DNA of 64,000 nucleotides. Origin: Brachybacterium alimentarium. GTDB lineage: Bacteria > Actinomycetota > Actinomycetes > Actinomycetales > Dermabacteraceae. The translations under genes were made by a program, and so were the position numbers. The stretch is from positions 1 through 64,000 of the forward strand of contig NZ_NRGS01000004.1 of the NCBI RefSeq assembly GCF_002332425.1. Direction: 5' to 3'. The notes beneath the pieces are model-generated. The model did no database searches and had not been told where the DNA came from. It saw only the letters and a list, made by a program, of their open reading frames with translations. Positions 25,037-33,802 of the stretch are shown here, in pieces (the stretch's first letter is position 1; every line of letters starts with the position of its first letter).

Positions 25037-26853
25037 CGATCTGCCTCCTCCTGAGTCGTCCTGCGCATCTGCTCGTGGCCGTCCCCGCCCGGAGGGTCCG
25101 GAACCGCGGCGAGGCGGTTCGCCGCGGCGAGCACAGCGACCACGCTCGCGCGGAGCACCGAGCGATCACGACCGCCGGCCCAGGCAGACTCGCCCCGGCG
25201 ACGGTACTCCACGAACGTCAGAGCCTCCACGTCGTTCCCGGCCCCGACGCTGGTCTGGTGCAGCGAGAGCACATCGACGTCGGCTCCGAGCTCGTGCAGC
25301 GCAGCACCGAGCGCTTCCACCGGGCCCACACCCGCGTGCTCGGTGCGGTACTCCACCCCGTCGAGCGCCAGGACGATCCGGGTGCGCGACCCCTCATCCC
25401 CGTCGGCCGTGTCGCAGGCGACCAGGGCGAACCGGTCGCCGACCTCGCCGTCGGCCAGGTACGCCCGGTGCAGCACATCCCAGAGGCTCTCCGCGCTCAC
25501 CTCGCCGCCGGATCGATCCGCGTGCTCCTGCACGTGGCGGCTGAGGTCGATCTCCAGCCGGCGCGGCAGCTCGAGGCCGTACTCCTCCTCGAGGAGATAG
25601 GCGATCCCGCCCTTGCCCGACTGCGAGTTCACGCGGATCACCGCGTCATAGCTCCGGCCGATATCGGCCGGATCGATCGGCAGGTACGGCACACGCCAAT
25701 CCACGTCGCGCGGAGACCGGCCCTCGGAGGCGGCGCGAGCGCGATGCTCCGCGAGCCCCTTGCGGATCGCATCCTGGTGCGTGCCGCTGAAGGCCGTGTG
25801 GACCAGGTCGCCCACATAGGGATGGCGGGGATGCACCTCGAGCCGGTTGCAGTGCTCGACAGTACGGCGAACCTCGTCGATGTCGGAGAAGTCGATCATC
25901 GGGTCCACTCCCTGGGCGTGAAGGTTCAGCGCGAGGGTCGCGAGGTCGACGTTCCCAGTGCGCTCGCCGTTGCCGAACAGGCATCCCTCGACGCGCTGGG
26001 CCCCGGCGAGCACAGCGAGCTCCGCGCACGCGATCCCCGTGCCGCGGTCGTTGTGCGGGTGGACCGACAGGATCACGCTGTCACGACGTGCGAGATGTCG
26101 GTCCATGTGCTCGATCTGGTCGGCGTACACATTGGGCGTGGCGATCTCGACGGTGGCAGGGAGGTTGAGGATCACGGGACGCTCGGGACTCGCATCCCAG
26201 AGCTCGGTCATCGCATCGCAGACCTCCAGCACATAGTCGGGCTCGGTGAGATTGAAGACCTCGGGCGAGAACTGGAAGCGCACGTTCGACAGGTGTCCGG
26301 CGAGCTCCAGGACGTCGCGCCCGCCGGCGAGGATGAGGTTGCGCAGCTCGTCGCGGTCCTTGCGCAGCACGGTCTCCCGCCAGATCGGCGCGGTTGCGGT
26401 GTAGAGGTGGATGACGACGGGATTGGTGATCCCGCGGATCGAGGCGACGGTGCGCTCGATGAGATCCCGCCGAGCCGGGGTGAACACCACGATCGTCACG
26501 TCGTCAGGGGCGATGTCGCTCTCGGCGATCAGGCGCACGAAGTCGAGATCGGTCTGCGACGCGGAGGGATAGCCCACCTCGATCTCCTTGTACCCCATCG
26601 CCACCATGAGCTCGAAGAACCGACGCTTGCGCTGGGGATCCATCGGTTCGGCGAGAGCCTGATTCCCGTCACGCAGGTCCACGGGGACCCAGAGCGGCGC
26701 AACGCCGATCCGACGGTCGGCCCATCGGTGCTCGGTCGCCGGAACCTCGACGCGCTCGTGGGCGCCGGAGTAGCGGTGGGAGGGCATCGGGGAGGGCTGC
26801 TGGCGGTTCCAGGCCGGAGCCGGAATGGTGATCGGATGCTCGGTGAGAGTCAT
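25033..26853 (-). CDS. leuA: 2-isopropylmalate synthase
   Basis: 606 residues, the length of actinobacterial LeuA type 2. [15 protein letters not shown] holds the metal and acetyl-CoA site residues, [16 protein letters not shown] and [15 protein letters not shown] are the catalytic signatures, and the C-terminal 150 residues form the leucine-binding regulatory domain. It makes 2-isopropylmalate from 2-oxoisovalerate and acetyl-CoA, the first step of leucine synthesis. ATG 26853 has AAGGA upstream. The upstream leader peptide indicates leucine-sensed attenuation. Confidence 0.96.
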   Translation of the reverse strand: MTLTEHPITIPAPAWNRQQPSPMPSHRYSGAHERVEVPATEHRWADRRIGVAPLWVPVDLRDGNQALAEPMDPQRKRRFFELMVAMGYKEIEVGYPSASQTDLDFVRLIAESDIAPDDVTIVVFTPARRDLIERTVASIRGITNPVVIHLYTATAPIWRETVLRKDRDELRNLILAGGRDVLELAGHLSNVRFQFSPEVFNLTEPDYVLEVCDAMTELWDASPERPVILNLPATVEIATPNVYADQIEHMDRHLARRDSVILSVHPHNDRGTGIACAELAVLAGAQRVEGCLFGNGERTGNVDLATLALNLHAQGVDPMIDFSDIDEVRRTVEHCNRLEVHPRHPYVGDLVHTAFSGTHQDAIRKGLAEHRARAASEGRSPRDVDWRVPYLPIDPADIGRSYDAVIRVNSQSGKGGIAYLLEEEYGLELPRRLEIDLSRHVQEHADRSGGEVSAESLWDVLHRAYLADGEVGDRFALVACDTADGDEGSRTRIVLALDGVEYRTEHAGVGPVEALGAALHELGADVDVLSLHQTSVGAGNDVEALTFVEYRRRGESAWAGGRDRSVLRASVVAVLAAANRLAAVPDPPGGDGHEQMRRTTQEEADR

Positions 26854-26968
26854 GATGCTCGGTCCTTGCTCAGTAGGAGGGGCGGGCCGGCGCACGTCTC
26901 GACACCGCGGAGGGGAGCCGGTCCTACAGGGCCCCGCCGTGGCGACGAAGGAGGAGATTCTGCTGCAT
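26854..26968 (-). promoter_or_regulatory. Leucine attenuation leader of leuA
   Basis: Transcribed leader between the leader-peptide ATG (26968) and leuA ATG. It contains the short Leu-rich ORF and about 70 nt of GC-rich RNA able to fold. The layout matches known actinobacterial leuA leaders, where ribosome pausing at Leu codons decides downstream folding. I cannot resolve the alternative folds by eye. Confidence 0.65.
26924..26968 (-). CDS. leuA leader peptide
   Basis: 14 codons: [14 protein letters not shown]. Three consecutive Leu codons (CTC CTC CTT) followed by two Arg codons form the sensing stretch, the pattern of Leu leader peptides upstream of actinobacterial leuA. The ORF starts about 115 nt before leuA. 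No ribosome site is seen before ATG; the AT-richer DNA at 26969-27000 is the likely promoter. Too short for ordinary ORF calls. Confidence 0.7.
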   Translation of the reverse strand: MQQNLLLRRHGGAL

Positions 26969-27139
26969 CACAGGTAAAGTTCTATCACAACTCCTCAGAC
27001 AAGTAGAGAGGTGTTCACCGACCTCACCGACCGGATCGGCACGCATGATGAGGAGGCGAAGGGACGCGGCGCTTCGTCTGTCACACCCCTCTGATGGACT
27101 GGGACCGACGATCAGAGCCGATGTCGGTTGGAGACCGCG

Positions 27140-28606
27140 ATGACCCTCAGTGTGATGCCCCCGCCCCTGCCCCCGAGAGTTCCCGAGAGCGAGCCCCCTG
27201 CCCCGCTCGACCGCGCCGAGGCCGAGGCTCTCGGCCAGCGCATCCAGCAGCAGGCAGCGGTGATCGCCGAGGCCACGTGCGAGCTGCTGCTCATGGTCGG
27301 CGACTTCGATGCCCGCGGAGGGCTCGGCTGGTTCGGCGGCCTGAAGTCCACCGCGCACTGGCTGTCCTGGGCCTGCTCGATGTCTCCGGGCACGGCCCGC
27401 GAGCACGTCCGGGTGGCCCGGGCGCTGCCGGAGATGCCGTCGACCGTGGCCGCGTTCCGCGCCGGGCGTCTGTCGTACTCGAAGGTCCGAGAGATCACCC
27501 GCGTGGCCGATCGCGTCGACGAGGACGTCCTCGTCGACCTCGCACGCTCGATGACCGCCTCACAGCTGGCGCGCACCATCTCCTCGTTCCGCGCAGTCGA
27601 CGGCAGCCGGCTCGGTCAGGACGCCGTGCGCCAGGCGCGCTGGCAGGTGCGCGAGGACGGCATGGTCGAGGTCCGTGCGGTGCTCCCTGCCGAGATGGGC
27701 GCCGAGGTGGTCACCGCCCTCGAGCTCGCCCTGGACCGCGACGGCACCGAGCCTCCCTGGGCGGACGACGCCATCGAGCGCGCCGCCGAGGTCACCTCGA
27801 CGCCGTCCCTCGAGCAGCGCAGGGCCGACGCCCTGCACAGCGTCGCGCGCACCTTCCTCGACACGGAACCCGATGATCGCTCGGGCGAAGATCGTCACCT
27901 GGTGATCGTGCAGGTCAGCGCCGAAGCTCTCACCCAGAACGTTCCCGCGGGAACGGATGCGCAGCCCGCGGACGACGGGCCCGTCAGCATCGACGTTCCC
28001 GCGGGAACGCTTTCTCGCTCCGCAGAATCGGCGGGGCAATGCGGAGTGCTGGGTATGGGGCCGCTCGAGCCTCGCACCGCGGAACGCCTGGCGTGCACGG
28101 GCAAGGTGGCGATCGCGATCACCGACGCCGGGGGCGAGATACTGCATCTGGGCAGGTCACAGCGGCTTGCGACACGGGCTCAACGTCGGGCGCTGCGGCT
28201 GCGCGACACCACTTGCACCTTCCCCGGCTGCCATCAGTCCCGGCATCTCGATGCGCACCACATCGTCCCCTGGTCGGAGGGAGGGCCGACGGACATCGAC
28301 GGGCTCGCGCTGCTGTGCCGCCGTCACCATGTGCTGGTCCATGAGGGCGGCCTGCGGCTCGTCCTGGACCCCTTCCGCACGGCGCCGCACCACCGGCGCT
28401 TCCTCGTGCTCGATGCCGACGGACAGTCCGTGCAGGCACGCTGGCCCGCCATGCTCGAGGAGGTCACGGTGCGCAGCATCACCGGGCCCGCGATCGACGT
28501 GACGCGCGATCCGGAGCGGATCGCCGCCACCACCGGAGGCGCCGGATTCCGCCTCGCGGACTGTGTGGACGCTCTCTGCCACCACGTCATGGAGCTCGCC
28601 GCCTGA
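27140..28606 (+). CDS. DUF222 / HNH endonuclease-like protein
   Basis: 488 residues. The N-terminal DUF222 region (about 20-290) includes GLGWFGGLKSTAHWLSW. A short variable linker follows, then a C-terminal HNH nuclease domain with CTFPGCHQSRHLDAHHIVPWSEGG and LCRRHHVLVHEGG, holding the zinc cysteine pair and the catalytic His. This is the 13E12-repeat family abundant in actinobacterial genomes, usually in many copies; the function is not established. The linker contains NVPAGT and DVPAGT encoded by two identical 16-bp palindromes. ATG 27140 has GGAG 7 nt upstream. It ends 14 bp from convergent dnaB. Confidence 0.9.
   Translation: MTLSVMPPPLPPRVPESEPPAPLDRAEAEALGQRIQQQAAVIAEATCELLLMVGDFDARGGLGWFGGLKSTAHWLSWACSMSPGTAREHVRVARALPEMPSTVAAFRAGRLSYSKVREITRVADRVDEDVLVDLARSMTASQLARTISSFRAVDGSRLGQDAVRQARWQVREDGMVEVRAVLPAEMGAEVVTALELALDRDGTEPPWADDAIERAAEVTSTPSLEQRRADALHSVARTFLDTEPDDRSGEDRHLVIVQVSAEALTQNVPAGTDAQPADDGPVSIDVPAGTLSRSAESAGQCGVLGMGPLEPRTAERLACTGKVAIAITDAGGEILHLGRSQRLATRAQRRALRLRDTTCTFPGCHQSRHLDAHHIVPWSEGGPTDIDGLALLCRRHHVLVHEGGLRLVLDPFRTAPHHRRFLVLDADGQSVQARWPAMLEEVTVRSITGPAIDVTRDPERIAATTGGAGFRLADCVDALCHHVMELAA
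27940..28009. repeat. Two identical 16-bp palindromes in HNH gene
   Basis: CGTTCCCGCGGGAACG occurs at 27940-27955 and again at 27994-28009, each a perfect palindrome in the same reading frame, encoding VPAGT. They flank 38 bp of linker sequence between the DUF222 and HNH domains. Confidence 0.85.
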
Positions 28607-28620
28607 GCAGGCGCGACGAG

Positions 28621-29997
28621 TCAGCTGCTGAAGCCGCCGGTGCCCGCCATGTCCTTGAACCGCGAGTAGTGGCCCTCGAAGGCGACGGGGACCGTCTTGG
28701 TGGCGCCGTTGCGGTGCTTGGCGACGATGAGATCCGCCTCGCCGGCGCGAGCGGACTCCTTCTCGTAGTAGTCCTCGCGGTGGATCAGGAGGATCAGATC
28801 GGCATCCTGCTCGATCGAGCCGGACTCGCGCAGGTCGCTCATCATCGGAGTCTTGTCGGTGCGCTGCTCGCTGCCACGGTTCAGCTGCGAGATCGCGATG
28901 ACCGGCACCTCGATCTCCTTGGCCAGCAGCTTCAGGGCACGGGAGAACTCCGAGACCTCCTGCTGACGGGATTCGACCTTCTTGCCCGAGCTCATCAGCT
29001 GCAGGTAGTCGATGACCACGAGCTTGAGATCGTGCTTCTGCTTCAGCCGACGGCACTTCGCGCGGATCTCCATGAGCGACATGTTCGCCGAGTCGTCCAT
29101 GAACAGCGGGGCGTCCGCGATACGGCTCATGGCGCGAGCCATGGCCTGCCAGTCGCGGTCATCCATCGAGCCGTCGCGCATACGGTTCATCGGCACCTGC
29201 GCCTCGGCGCTGAGCAGACGCATCGTGATCTCGGTCTTGTCCATCTCCAGGGAGAAGATGACGCTGGCTTCGCCGTTGTGGATCGAGGCGGAACGCAGCA
29301 CGTCCATGCCGAGGGTCGTCTTGCCCATGGCGGGGCGGCCGGCGAAGATGATCAGCTGGCCGCCGTGCAGACCCTGGGTGAGGTCGTCGAACTCCGCGAA
29401 GCCGGTCGGGACGCCGGTGACCTGGCCGCCGCGGTTCTGCGTCGCCTCGATCGTGTTGAGGGTCTCGTCGATGACCTCGCCCAGCGGCAGGAAGTCCTCC
29501 GACGCACCGCGCTCGGTCACCGCGTACACCTGCGCCTGAGCCTCGTTGATGGCCTCGTCGACCTCGCCGCCGTCGGCCGCATAACCGAGCTGGACGATGC
29601 GGGTGCCGGCCTCGACCAGACGACGCAGCTGCGCCCGCTCGACCACGATCTCGGCGTAGAACCCGGCGTTCGCGGCGGTGGGCACCATGTCGATCAGGTC
29701 GGCGAGATAGGCGCCGCCGCCCACCCGTGCGAGCTCACCGCGCTTGGAGAGCTCGTCGGAGACGGTGACGAGGTCGGCGGGCTCGCCGCGCCCGTAGAGA
29801 TCGATGATCGCCTCGAAGATCATCTCGTGCGCAGGGCGATAGAAGTCGTTGCCCTGCACCGTCTCCACGACGTCGGCGATGGCGTCCTTGGACAGCATCA
29901 TGCCGCCCAGCACGCCGCGCTCGGCAGGAAGGTCCTGGGGCGGCATGCGCTCCAGGTTGCGGTCAGGTCCAGCTTCGAAGGCCTCGGTAGATGTCAC
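28621..29997 (-). CDS. dnaB: Replicative DNA helicase DnaB
   Basis: 458 residues. The N-terminal collar domain reads PPQDLPAERGVLGGMMLSKDAI, and the RecA-like domain has Walker A GRPAMGKTTLGMD, LVVIDYLQLM (Walker B), ISQLNRGSEQR and DADLILLIHRED. It unwinds DNA at the replication fork as a hexamer. GTG 29997 is chosen because a TACACT box ends 6 nt upstream and the resulting N-terminus MTSTEAFEAGPDRNLERMPP is family-like; ATG 30027 is the alternative. No intein is present. The usual ssb-rpsR-rplI neighbours are absent. Confidence 0.96.
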   Translation of the reverse strand: MTSTEAFEAGPDRNLERMPPQDLPAERGVLGGMMLSKDAIADVVETVQGNDFYRPAHEMIFEAIIDLYGRGEPADLVTVSDELSKRGELARVGGGAYLADLIDMVPTAANAGFYAEIVVERAQLRRLVEAGTRIVQLGYAADGGEVDEAINEAQAQVYAVTERGASEDFLPLGEVIDETLNTIEATQNRGGQVTGVPTGFAEFDDLTQGLHGGQLIIFAGRPAMGKTTLGMDVLRSASIHNGEASVIFSLEMDKTEITMRLLSAEAQVPMNRMRDGSMDDRDWQAMARAMSRIADAPLFMDDSANMSLMEIRAKCRRLKQKHDLKLVVIDYLQLMSSGKKVESRQQEVSEFSRALKLLAKEIEVPVIAISQLNRGSEQRTDKTPMMSDLRESGSIEQDADLILLIHREDYYEKESARAGEADLIVAKHRNGATKTVPVAFEGHYSRFKDMAGTGGFSS

Positions 29998-30003
29998 CGG
30001 GCC

Positions 30004-30009
30004 AGTGTA
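30004..30009 (-). promoter_or_regulatory. -10 box of dnaB, leaderless
   Basis: TACACT on the minus strand, 6 nt (GGCCCG) before GTG 29997. There is no ribosome site, so a leaderless mRNA is expected. Confidence 0.5.
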
Positions 30010-30109
30010 GGAACCCTGGCTGACCATCGGGACGTGATCTGCGCCCGCTGGGGACGAGGGCTGCGTGGGGAGGGAGGGCTGCGTGGGGAGGAATGTCGGC
30101 ACCTGTCGC

Positions 30110-30115
30110 TACGGT
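30110..30115 (+). promoter_or_regulatory. -10 box of VOC gene, leaderless
   Basis: TACGGT, 6 nt (CGCCGC) before ATG 30122. Confidence 0.5.
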
Positions 30116-30121
30116 CGCCGC

Positions 30122-30562
30122 ATGCCCCAGCACACCCAGAACACCCAGAACACCCAGAACACCCAGAACGACGGGAGCGGCGCCCCCTCCGCGATCGCCC
30201 CGCTCGCGTCGATCTCGATCGATTGTCCGAGACCCGATGACCTCGTCCCCTTCTACAGCGCGCTCCTCGGCCTCGAGGAGGCCTTCGCGGCCGATGACCG
30301 CAGCGTGGTGTGCCTCGCGGGCGCCGGGCCGATGGTCACCCTGATGCGGGCCGACGAGTATGTCGCTCCGCAGTGGCCGGACGGCCCGCAGCATGCGCAG
30401 ATGCACCTGGACCTGGCCGCTGCGGATCTCGAGGATGCGGTCGCCGCCGCGCGGAGGATCGGTGCTCGCGAAGCCGGCGTGCAGCCCGACCCTTCGGCCT
30501 GGCGGGTGATGCTCGATCCCGTCGGCCACCCGTTCTGCCTGAGCGCCGTGCGCCCCGGGTGA
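30122..30562 (+). CDS. VOC/glyoxalase-fold protein
   Basis: 146 residues. After a low-complexity N-terminus of about 18 residues made of QNT repeats, a vicinal-oxygen-chelate fold follows: SISIDCPRPDDLVPFYSALLGLE, HLDLAAADLEDAVAAARRIGA and VMLDPVGHPFCLS. This is the pattern of small glyoxalase/bleomycin-resistance-like proteins. A metal site is not clear (His in HLDLA and an acidic residue elsewhere). It ends 9 bp from the convergent VTC gene. Substrate unknown. Confidence 0.82.
   Translation: MPQHTQNTQNTQNTQNDGSGAPSAIAPLASISIDCPRPDDLVPFYSALLGLEEAFAADDRSVVCLAGAGPMVTLMRADEYVAPQWPDGPQHAQMHLDLAAADLEDAVAAARRIGAREAGVQPDPSAWRVMLDPVGHPFCLSAVRPG
30133..30168 (+). repeat. 9-bp tandem repeat in VOC gene
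   Basis: Four perfect copies of CACCCAGAA encoding a Thr-Gln-Asn repeat right after the start codon. Copy-number change would lengthen or shorten the N-terminus in steps of three residues without a frameshift. Confidence 0.9.
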
Positions 30563-30571
30563 GCCCGAGGT

Positions 30572-31426
30572 CTAGACGGGCGCCGTCGCCGGGACCGGCG
30601 GAGTCACGTGCGGCCTGATCCGCTGGAGCGTGCGATGCCAGCGATTGGCCGGGAGCGACGGATCCAGCAGCGCCATCCCGGTGGCGAACTTCGAGATCCG
30701 CTGGGGTCGATGGTGCGCGCGCCAGAGGAAGCGGTCGATCGGGCCCGGGCTCGCCGACGACTTCGTCTCCAGGACCAGGAGATCGTCCATCCGATACCTC
30801 TGCAGTGCGGTCCCCCGCCAGGTCAGCGCCTGGTCCAGCGTCGCCCGGGAGCCTTCAGAGCCCAGCAGCAGGGTCGTGCGCCGGTATGCAGTCTCCATGA
30901 CGGGTCGGAGAGGCTGGGTCGGGGACTCGACGCCGGCATCGGCGAGTCGCGCATGCACGTACTCGAGGGACGCACCGGCCAGCGCCTCGCCGCCGGGCAG
31001 GGGCAGGTCCTCGCCGTAGAGCATCGGGACCTGCTCGCGGACCTTCACGGTGTCCCCGCGCCCGGTGCGGGTCTTCGCCTCCAGGAAGGCGGAGCCGGCG
31101 TCGACGTACTCGCGGCGCCGCACCTTGAAGCGACGACGCCTCTTGGTGGCAGCCGTGCGGTAGGCGTCCAGGTCAGGAGTGTCGTAATAGAGGGAACGGT
31201 AGGCGAATGTCCGTTCGCCGCCGATCTCGAGCACGTGGAGGTCCTCCCCCATCGCCTCGACGAGGTCGAGGGCGACGGAGGCGGGCACCAGGTACTTGCG
31301 GTCGACCCGCGTCATCAGCGCGGCCTGCTGCTCCATCGTCGCCAGGTCGATGCCCGGCAGCGTGGAGTACGCCGCGCCGAGCGCCTCCGATGCGCTCACC
31401 TCACCGCTGCGGGACATGACGGTCAC
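30572..31426 (-). CDS. VTC-domain protein (polyphosphate polymerase-like)
   Basis: 284 residues, VTC domain of the triphosphate tunnel superfamily. Tunnel residues are visible: TRVDRKYLVP, YDTPDLDAYR, KRRRRFKVRRREYVD, FLEAKTRTGRG and VLETKSS. VTC proteins build polyphosphate from ATP in yeast; bacterial stand-alone forms are annotated by homology only. GTG 31426 overlaps the stop of the DUF4956 gene (GTGA), making a tight two-gene unit. It is clearly paralogous to the protein at 32982-33755. Confidence 0.88.
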   Translation of the reverse strand: MTVMSRSGEVSASEALGAAYSTLPGIDLATMEQQAALMTRVDRKYLVPASVALDLVEAMGEDLHVLEIGGERTFAYRSLYYDTPDLDAYRTAATKRRRRFKVRRREYVDAGSAFLEAKTRTGRGDTVKVREQVPMLYGEDLPLPGGEALAGASLEYVHARLADAGVESPTQPLRPVMETAYRRTTLLLGSEGSRATLDQALTWRGTALQRYRMDDLLVLETKSSASPGPIDRFLWRAHHRPQRISKFATGMALLDPSLPANRWHRTLQRIRPHVTPPVPATAPV

Positions 31427-32010
31427 TGCGCCGCTCCTTCCGCGACGCGAGCAGCTCCCTTCTCGGGGCGACGGAAACGGACATCCACCACGGTGGTGTC
31501 GTTGACGAGGTCCAGACGGCTCACGCTGACCGCTCGGATCTCGGCGTCCAGCAGCTCGGCCAGATGCGCACGCAGCTCGGCCGGATCGGCGATCGCGCGG
31601 TCCAGGATGATCTCCTGCCTGCGGTTGCCGCCCAGCAGCCCCGGATGGTCGATCACGGCCATCGTCACCACCACGAGAACCATGAACACCAGCGACAGCG
31701 GCAGCGGCGCCGCGTCGAGGCCCCCGAGCAGGCCGAGGGCGAGCATCGCGAAGTAGTAGGCGATCTCGTGCTGGGCGAGCTCGTCGGAGCGCAGGCGGAT
31801 GATCGACAGCACGCCGAAGAGGCCGAGCCCCACGCCGGCGCCCACCTCGGAGTCCGCGAGGACTGCGGAGACCGAGAGGACCCCGACGTTGATCCCCATG
31901 AAGGCCACGACGAGATCACGGCGGTAATGCCGACGCCAATACAGTCCGAAGGTGAGCACGACGGCCGCGATCAGGTCCGCGACGATCAGCAGAGGTATCT
32001 CGATGTTCAC
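31423..32010 (-). CDS. DUF4956 membrane protein (copy 1)
   Basis: 195 residues with about four N-terminal membrane helices, then a soluble C-terminal part of about 85 residues ending RLDLVNDTTVVDVRFR. Shared with copy 2 are RRDLVVAF, GINVGVL, GVLSIIRLRSDELAQHEIAY and the ILDRAIAD region. DUF4956 proteins are often encoded beside VTC and CotH-type genes. GTG 32010 is chosen because AGGAG lies 5 nt upstream. Function unknown; a membrane anchor or channel for the VTC partner is inference. Confidence 0.86.
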   Translation of the reverse strand: MNIEIPLLIVADLIAAVVLTFGLYWRRHYRRDLVVAFMGINVGVLSVSAVLADSEVGAGVGLGLFGVLSIIRLRSDELAQHEIAYYFAMLALGLLGGLDAAPLPLSLVFMVLVVVTMAVIDHPGLLGGNRRQEIILDRAIADPAELRAHLAELLDAEIRAVSVSRLDLVNDTTVVDVRFRRPEKGAARVAEGAAQ

Positions 32011-32349
32011 GATCTCTCCTCGCACGGGACCGACGAGCGGTCCAGAGGTTCGGGGCAGGAAGGGAAGAGCAGCTCGGGGGTCCGATCGGCCGCTGGACCG
32101 CCCGTGACGGAGGGCGCAGGCCGAGCAGCAGCAGGCTCAGGGAGCCCCGCCGGAGCACGGCCGTCATCGTCCACGACGTCACAGCCTAGAAGGCGACGCA
32201 CCGGGAGTCACTGTCCGTGTAGGGCACCTCTCCACGAGTCCGCTGCGGCGCGACTGCTCACATAAGTGCACGACAGGGCAGACATAGGAGACCCAAAGGA
32301 AGACACCCGAGGCTTCTTCTCACATCACCCCGATCCGGAGGAGCATCTC
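32011..32349. other. Divergent intergenic region between DUF4956 copies
   Basis: 339 bp between two divergently read DUF4956 genes. GGAGGAG just before 32350 is the ribosome site of copy 2. The segment around 32200-32300 is less GC-rich (ACATAAGTGCACGACAGG) and is the likely promoter area. A 64-codon minus-strand frame at 32007-32201 has no support. No clear operator palindrome was found. Confidence 0.5.
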
Positions 32350-32985
32350 ATGTCCGCCTATGCCGTGTACGGCCTCGATCTCGTCGCCGTCCTCATCCTG
32401 ACCTTCGGCGTCTACTGGCCCCGCCACCGCCGCCGCGACCTCGTGGTCGCGTTCCTCGGCATCAACGTGGGCGTCCTCGCCGTGGCCGCCCTGCTCGCCG
32501 GTTCCGCGCTCTCCGCAGGGCTCGGCCTGGGACTGTTCGGGGTGCTGTCGATCATCCGCCTGCGCTCCGATGAGCTCGCGCAGCACGAGATCGCCTACTA
32601 CTTCGCGGTGCTCGCTCTCGGCCTCGTGGCCGGGCTCTCGGCAGCGCCCTCGTGGGCGGCCGTCGGCTTCATGGCCCTGATCGTGGCGACCATGACGGTC
32701 GTCGACCATCCCCGGCTGCTCGGCGCGCATCGCCGTCAGGTGATCGTGCTGGACCGGGCCATCGCCGACGAGCCGACCCTGCGGGCGCACCTCGAGGAGA
32801 TGCTCGGGGCCGACGTGACCGCGCTCAGCGTCCAACGGCTGGACACGGTCAGCGACACCACCTGGGTCGACGCCCGATACCGGCTGCGGGCCGGGCGCCG
32901 CCGCGCCCTCGTCGCAGAGGCGACGACCAGCCCGGTCACCGGGACCACGACCACGGCCCGCTCACCCGAGATGGCGACCCGATGA
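32350..32985 (+). CDS. DUF4956 membrane protein (copy 2)
   Basis: 211 residues. It has the same helix pattern and core motifs as copy 1, including RRDLVVAFLGINVGVLA and FGVLSIIRLRSDELAQHE, with a C-terminal extension rich in Thr. ATG 32350 has GGAGGAG 6 nt upstream. Its stop overlaps the ATG of the following VTC gene (ATGA), the same coupling seen in copy 1. Confidence 0.87.
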   Translation: MSAYAVYGLDLVAVLILTFGVYWPRHRRRDLVVAFLGINVGVLAVAALLAGSALSAGLGLGLFGVLSIIRLRSDELAQHEIAYYFAVLALGLVAGLSAAPSWAAVGFMALIVATMTVVDHPRLLGAHRRQVIVLDRAIADEPTLRAHLEEMLGADVTALSVQRLDTVSDTTWVDARYRLRAGRRRALVAEATTSPVTGTTTTARSPEMATR

Positions 32986-33755
32986 GCGCCATCGACACCC
33001 TGCCCGGGATCGACCTCGCGCGACTCACCGAGAGTGCGGCCCTCATGACCCGCGTGGATCGCAAGTATCTCGTGCCCCGCGACGAGATCGACGAGCTGAT
33101 CGGCGACCTCGCCGTCGACCTGCGGGTGCTCGAGATCGGGGGCCGACGCCGCTTCGCCTACCGCTCCACCTATTACGACACCTCCGACCTCGCGGCCTAC
33201 CGCGCTGCGGCCACCGGTCGTCGGCGCCGCTGGAAGGTGCGCCGACGCGACTACGTCGACACCGACGTCTCCTTCCTCGAGGTCAAGACGCGCACCGGCC
33301 GCGGGGAGTCCTCCAAGCTGCGGATCGCGCTGGATGACGACGGGGCCGACACCGGTGAACAGGCGGCGCCGCCGCTGGGAGGCGCCCCGCTCGACTTCGT
33401 GCGCACCTCCCTGGCCGACGCCGACTGCGTCGCGCCGACCGCTCCCCTCCTCCCGGTGCTCACCACCGCCTACGACCGCACGACCCTCCTGGTCGCTGCG
33501 GAGGATTCCCGCCTGACCCTCGATGACGCGCTCGTCTGGAGCGACCCCGCCGGCCGTGCCCGGCAGCTGAGGGACCAGGTGGTCGTCGAGACCAAGTCCG
33601 GCACCCGGGCCGGCAGCGTCGACCGGGTGCTGTGGCGCGCCGGTCACCGTCCGCAGCGGCTGTCGAAATACGCGACCGGGCTGGCGCTGCTGGACGCGGA
33701 TCTGCCAGCCAACCGGTGGCACCGCACCGTGCGCGCGGTATCCCGCGGCACCTGA
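32982..33755 (+). CDS. VTC-domain protein (copy 2)
   Basis: 257 residues. LPGIDLARLTESAALMTRVDRKYLVP is a close match to copy 1, as are FAYRSTYYDTSDLAAYRAAATGRRRRWKV in position and spacing, FLEVKTRTGRGESSK and VVETKSG. The shorter N-terminus lacks the 20-odd residues of copy 1. It should have the same triphosphate-tunnel chemistry, perhaps polyphosphate synthesis. The Cthe_2159-like lipoprotein lies 47 bp downstream. Confidence 0.88.
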   Translation: MSAIDTLPGIDLARLTESAALMTRVDRKYLVPRDEIDELIGDLAVDLRVLEIGGRRRFAYRSTYYDTSDLAAYRAAATGRRRRWKVRRRDYVDTDVSFLEVKTRTGRGESSKLRIALDDDGADTGEQAAPPLGGAPLDFVRTSLADADCVAPTAPLLPVLTTAYDRTTLLVAAEDSRLTLDDALVWSDPAGRARQLRDQVVVETKSGTRAGSVDRVLWRAGHRPQRLSKYATGLALLDADLPANRWHRTVRAVSRGT

Positions 33756-33802
33756 GCCCACAGCCCGCCGCCACCCGCAGAACGCCTCTGAAAGGACACA
33801 CC

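Noticed and set aside
32007-32201. 64-codon minus-strand ORF between the DUF4956 genes
   Set aside because: Pro/Ala/Arg-rich translation, no ribosome site, overlaps the likely promoter region.
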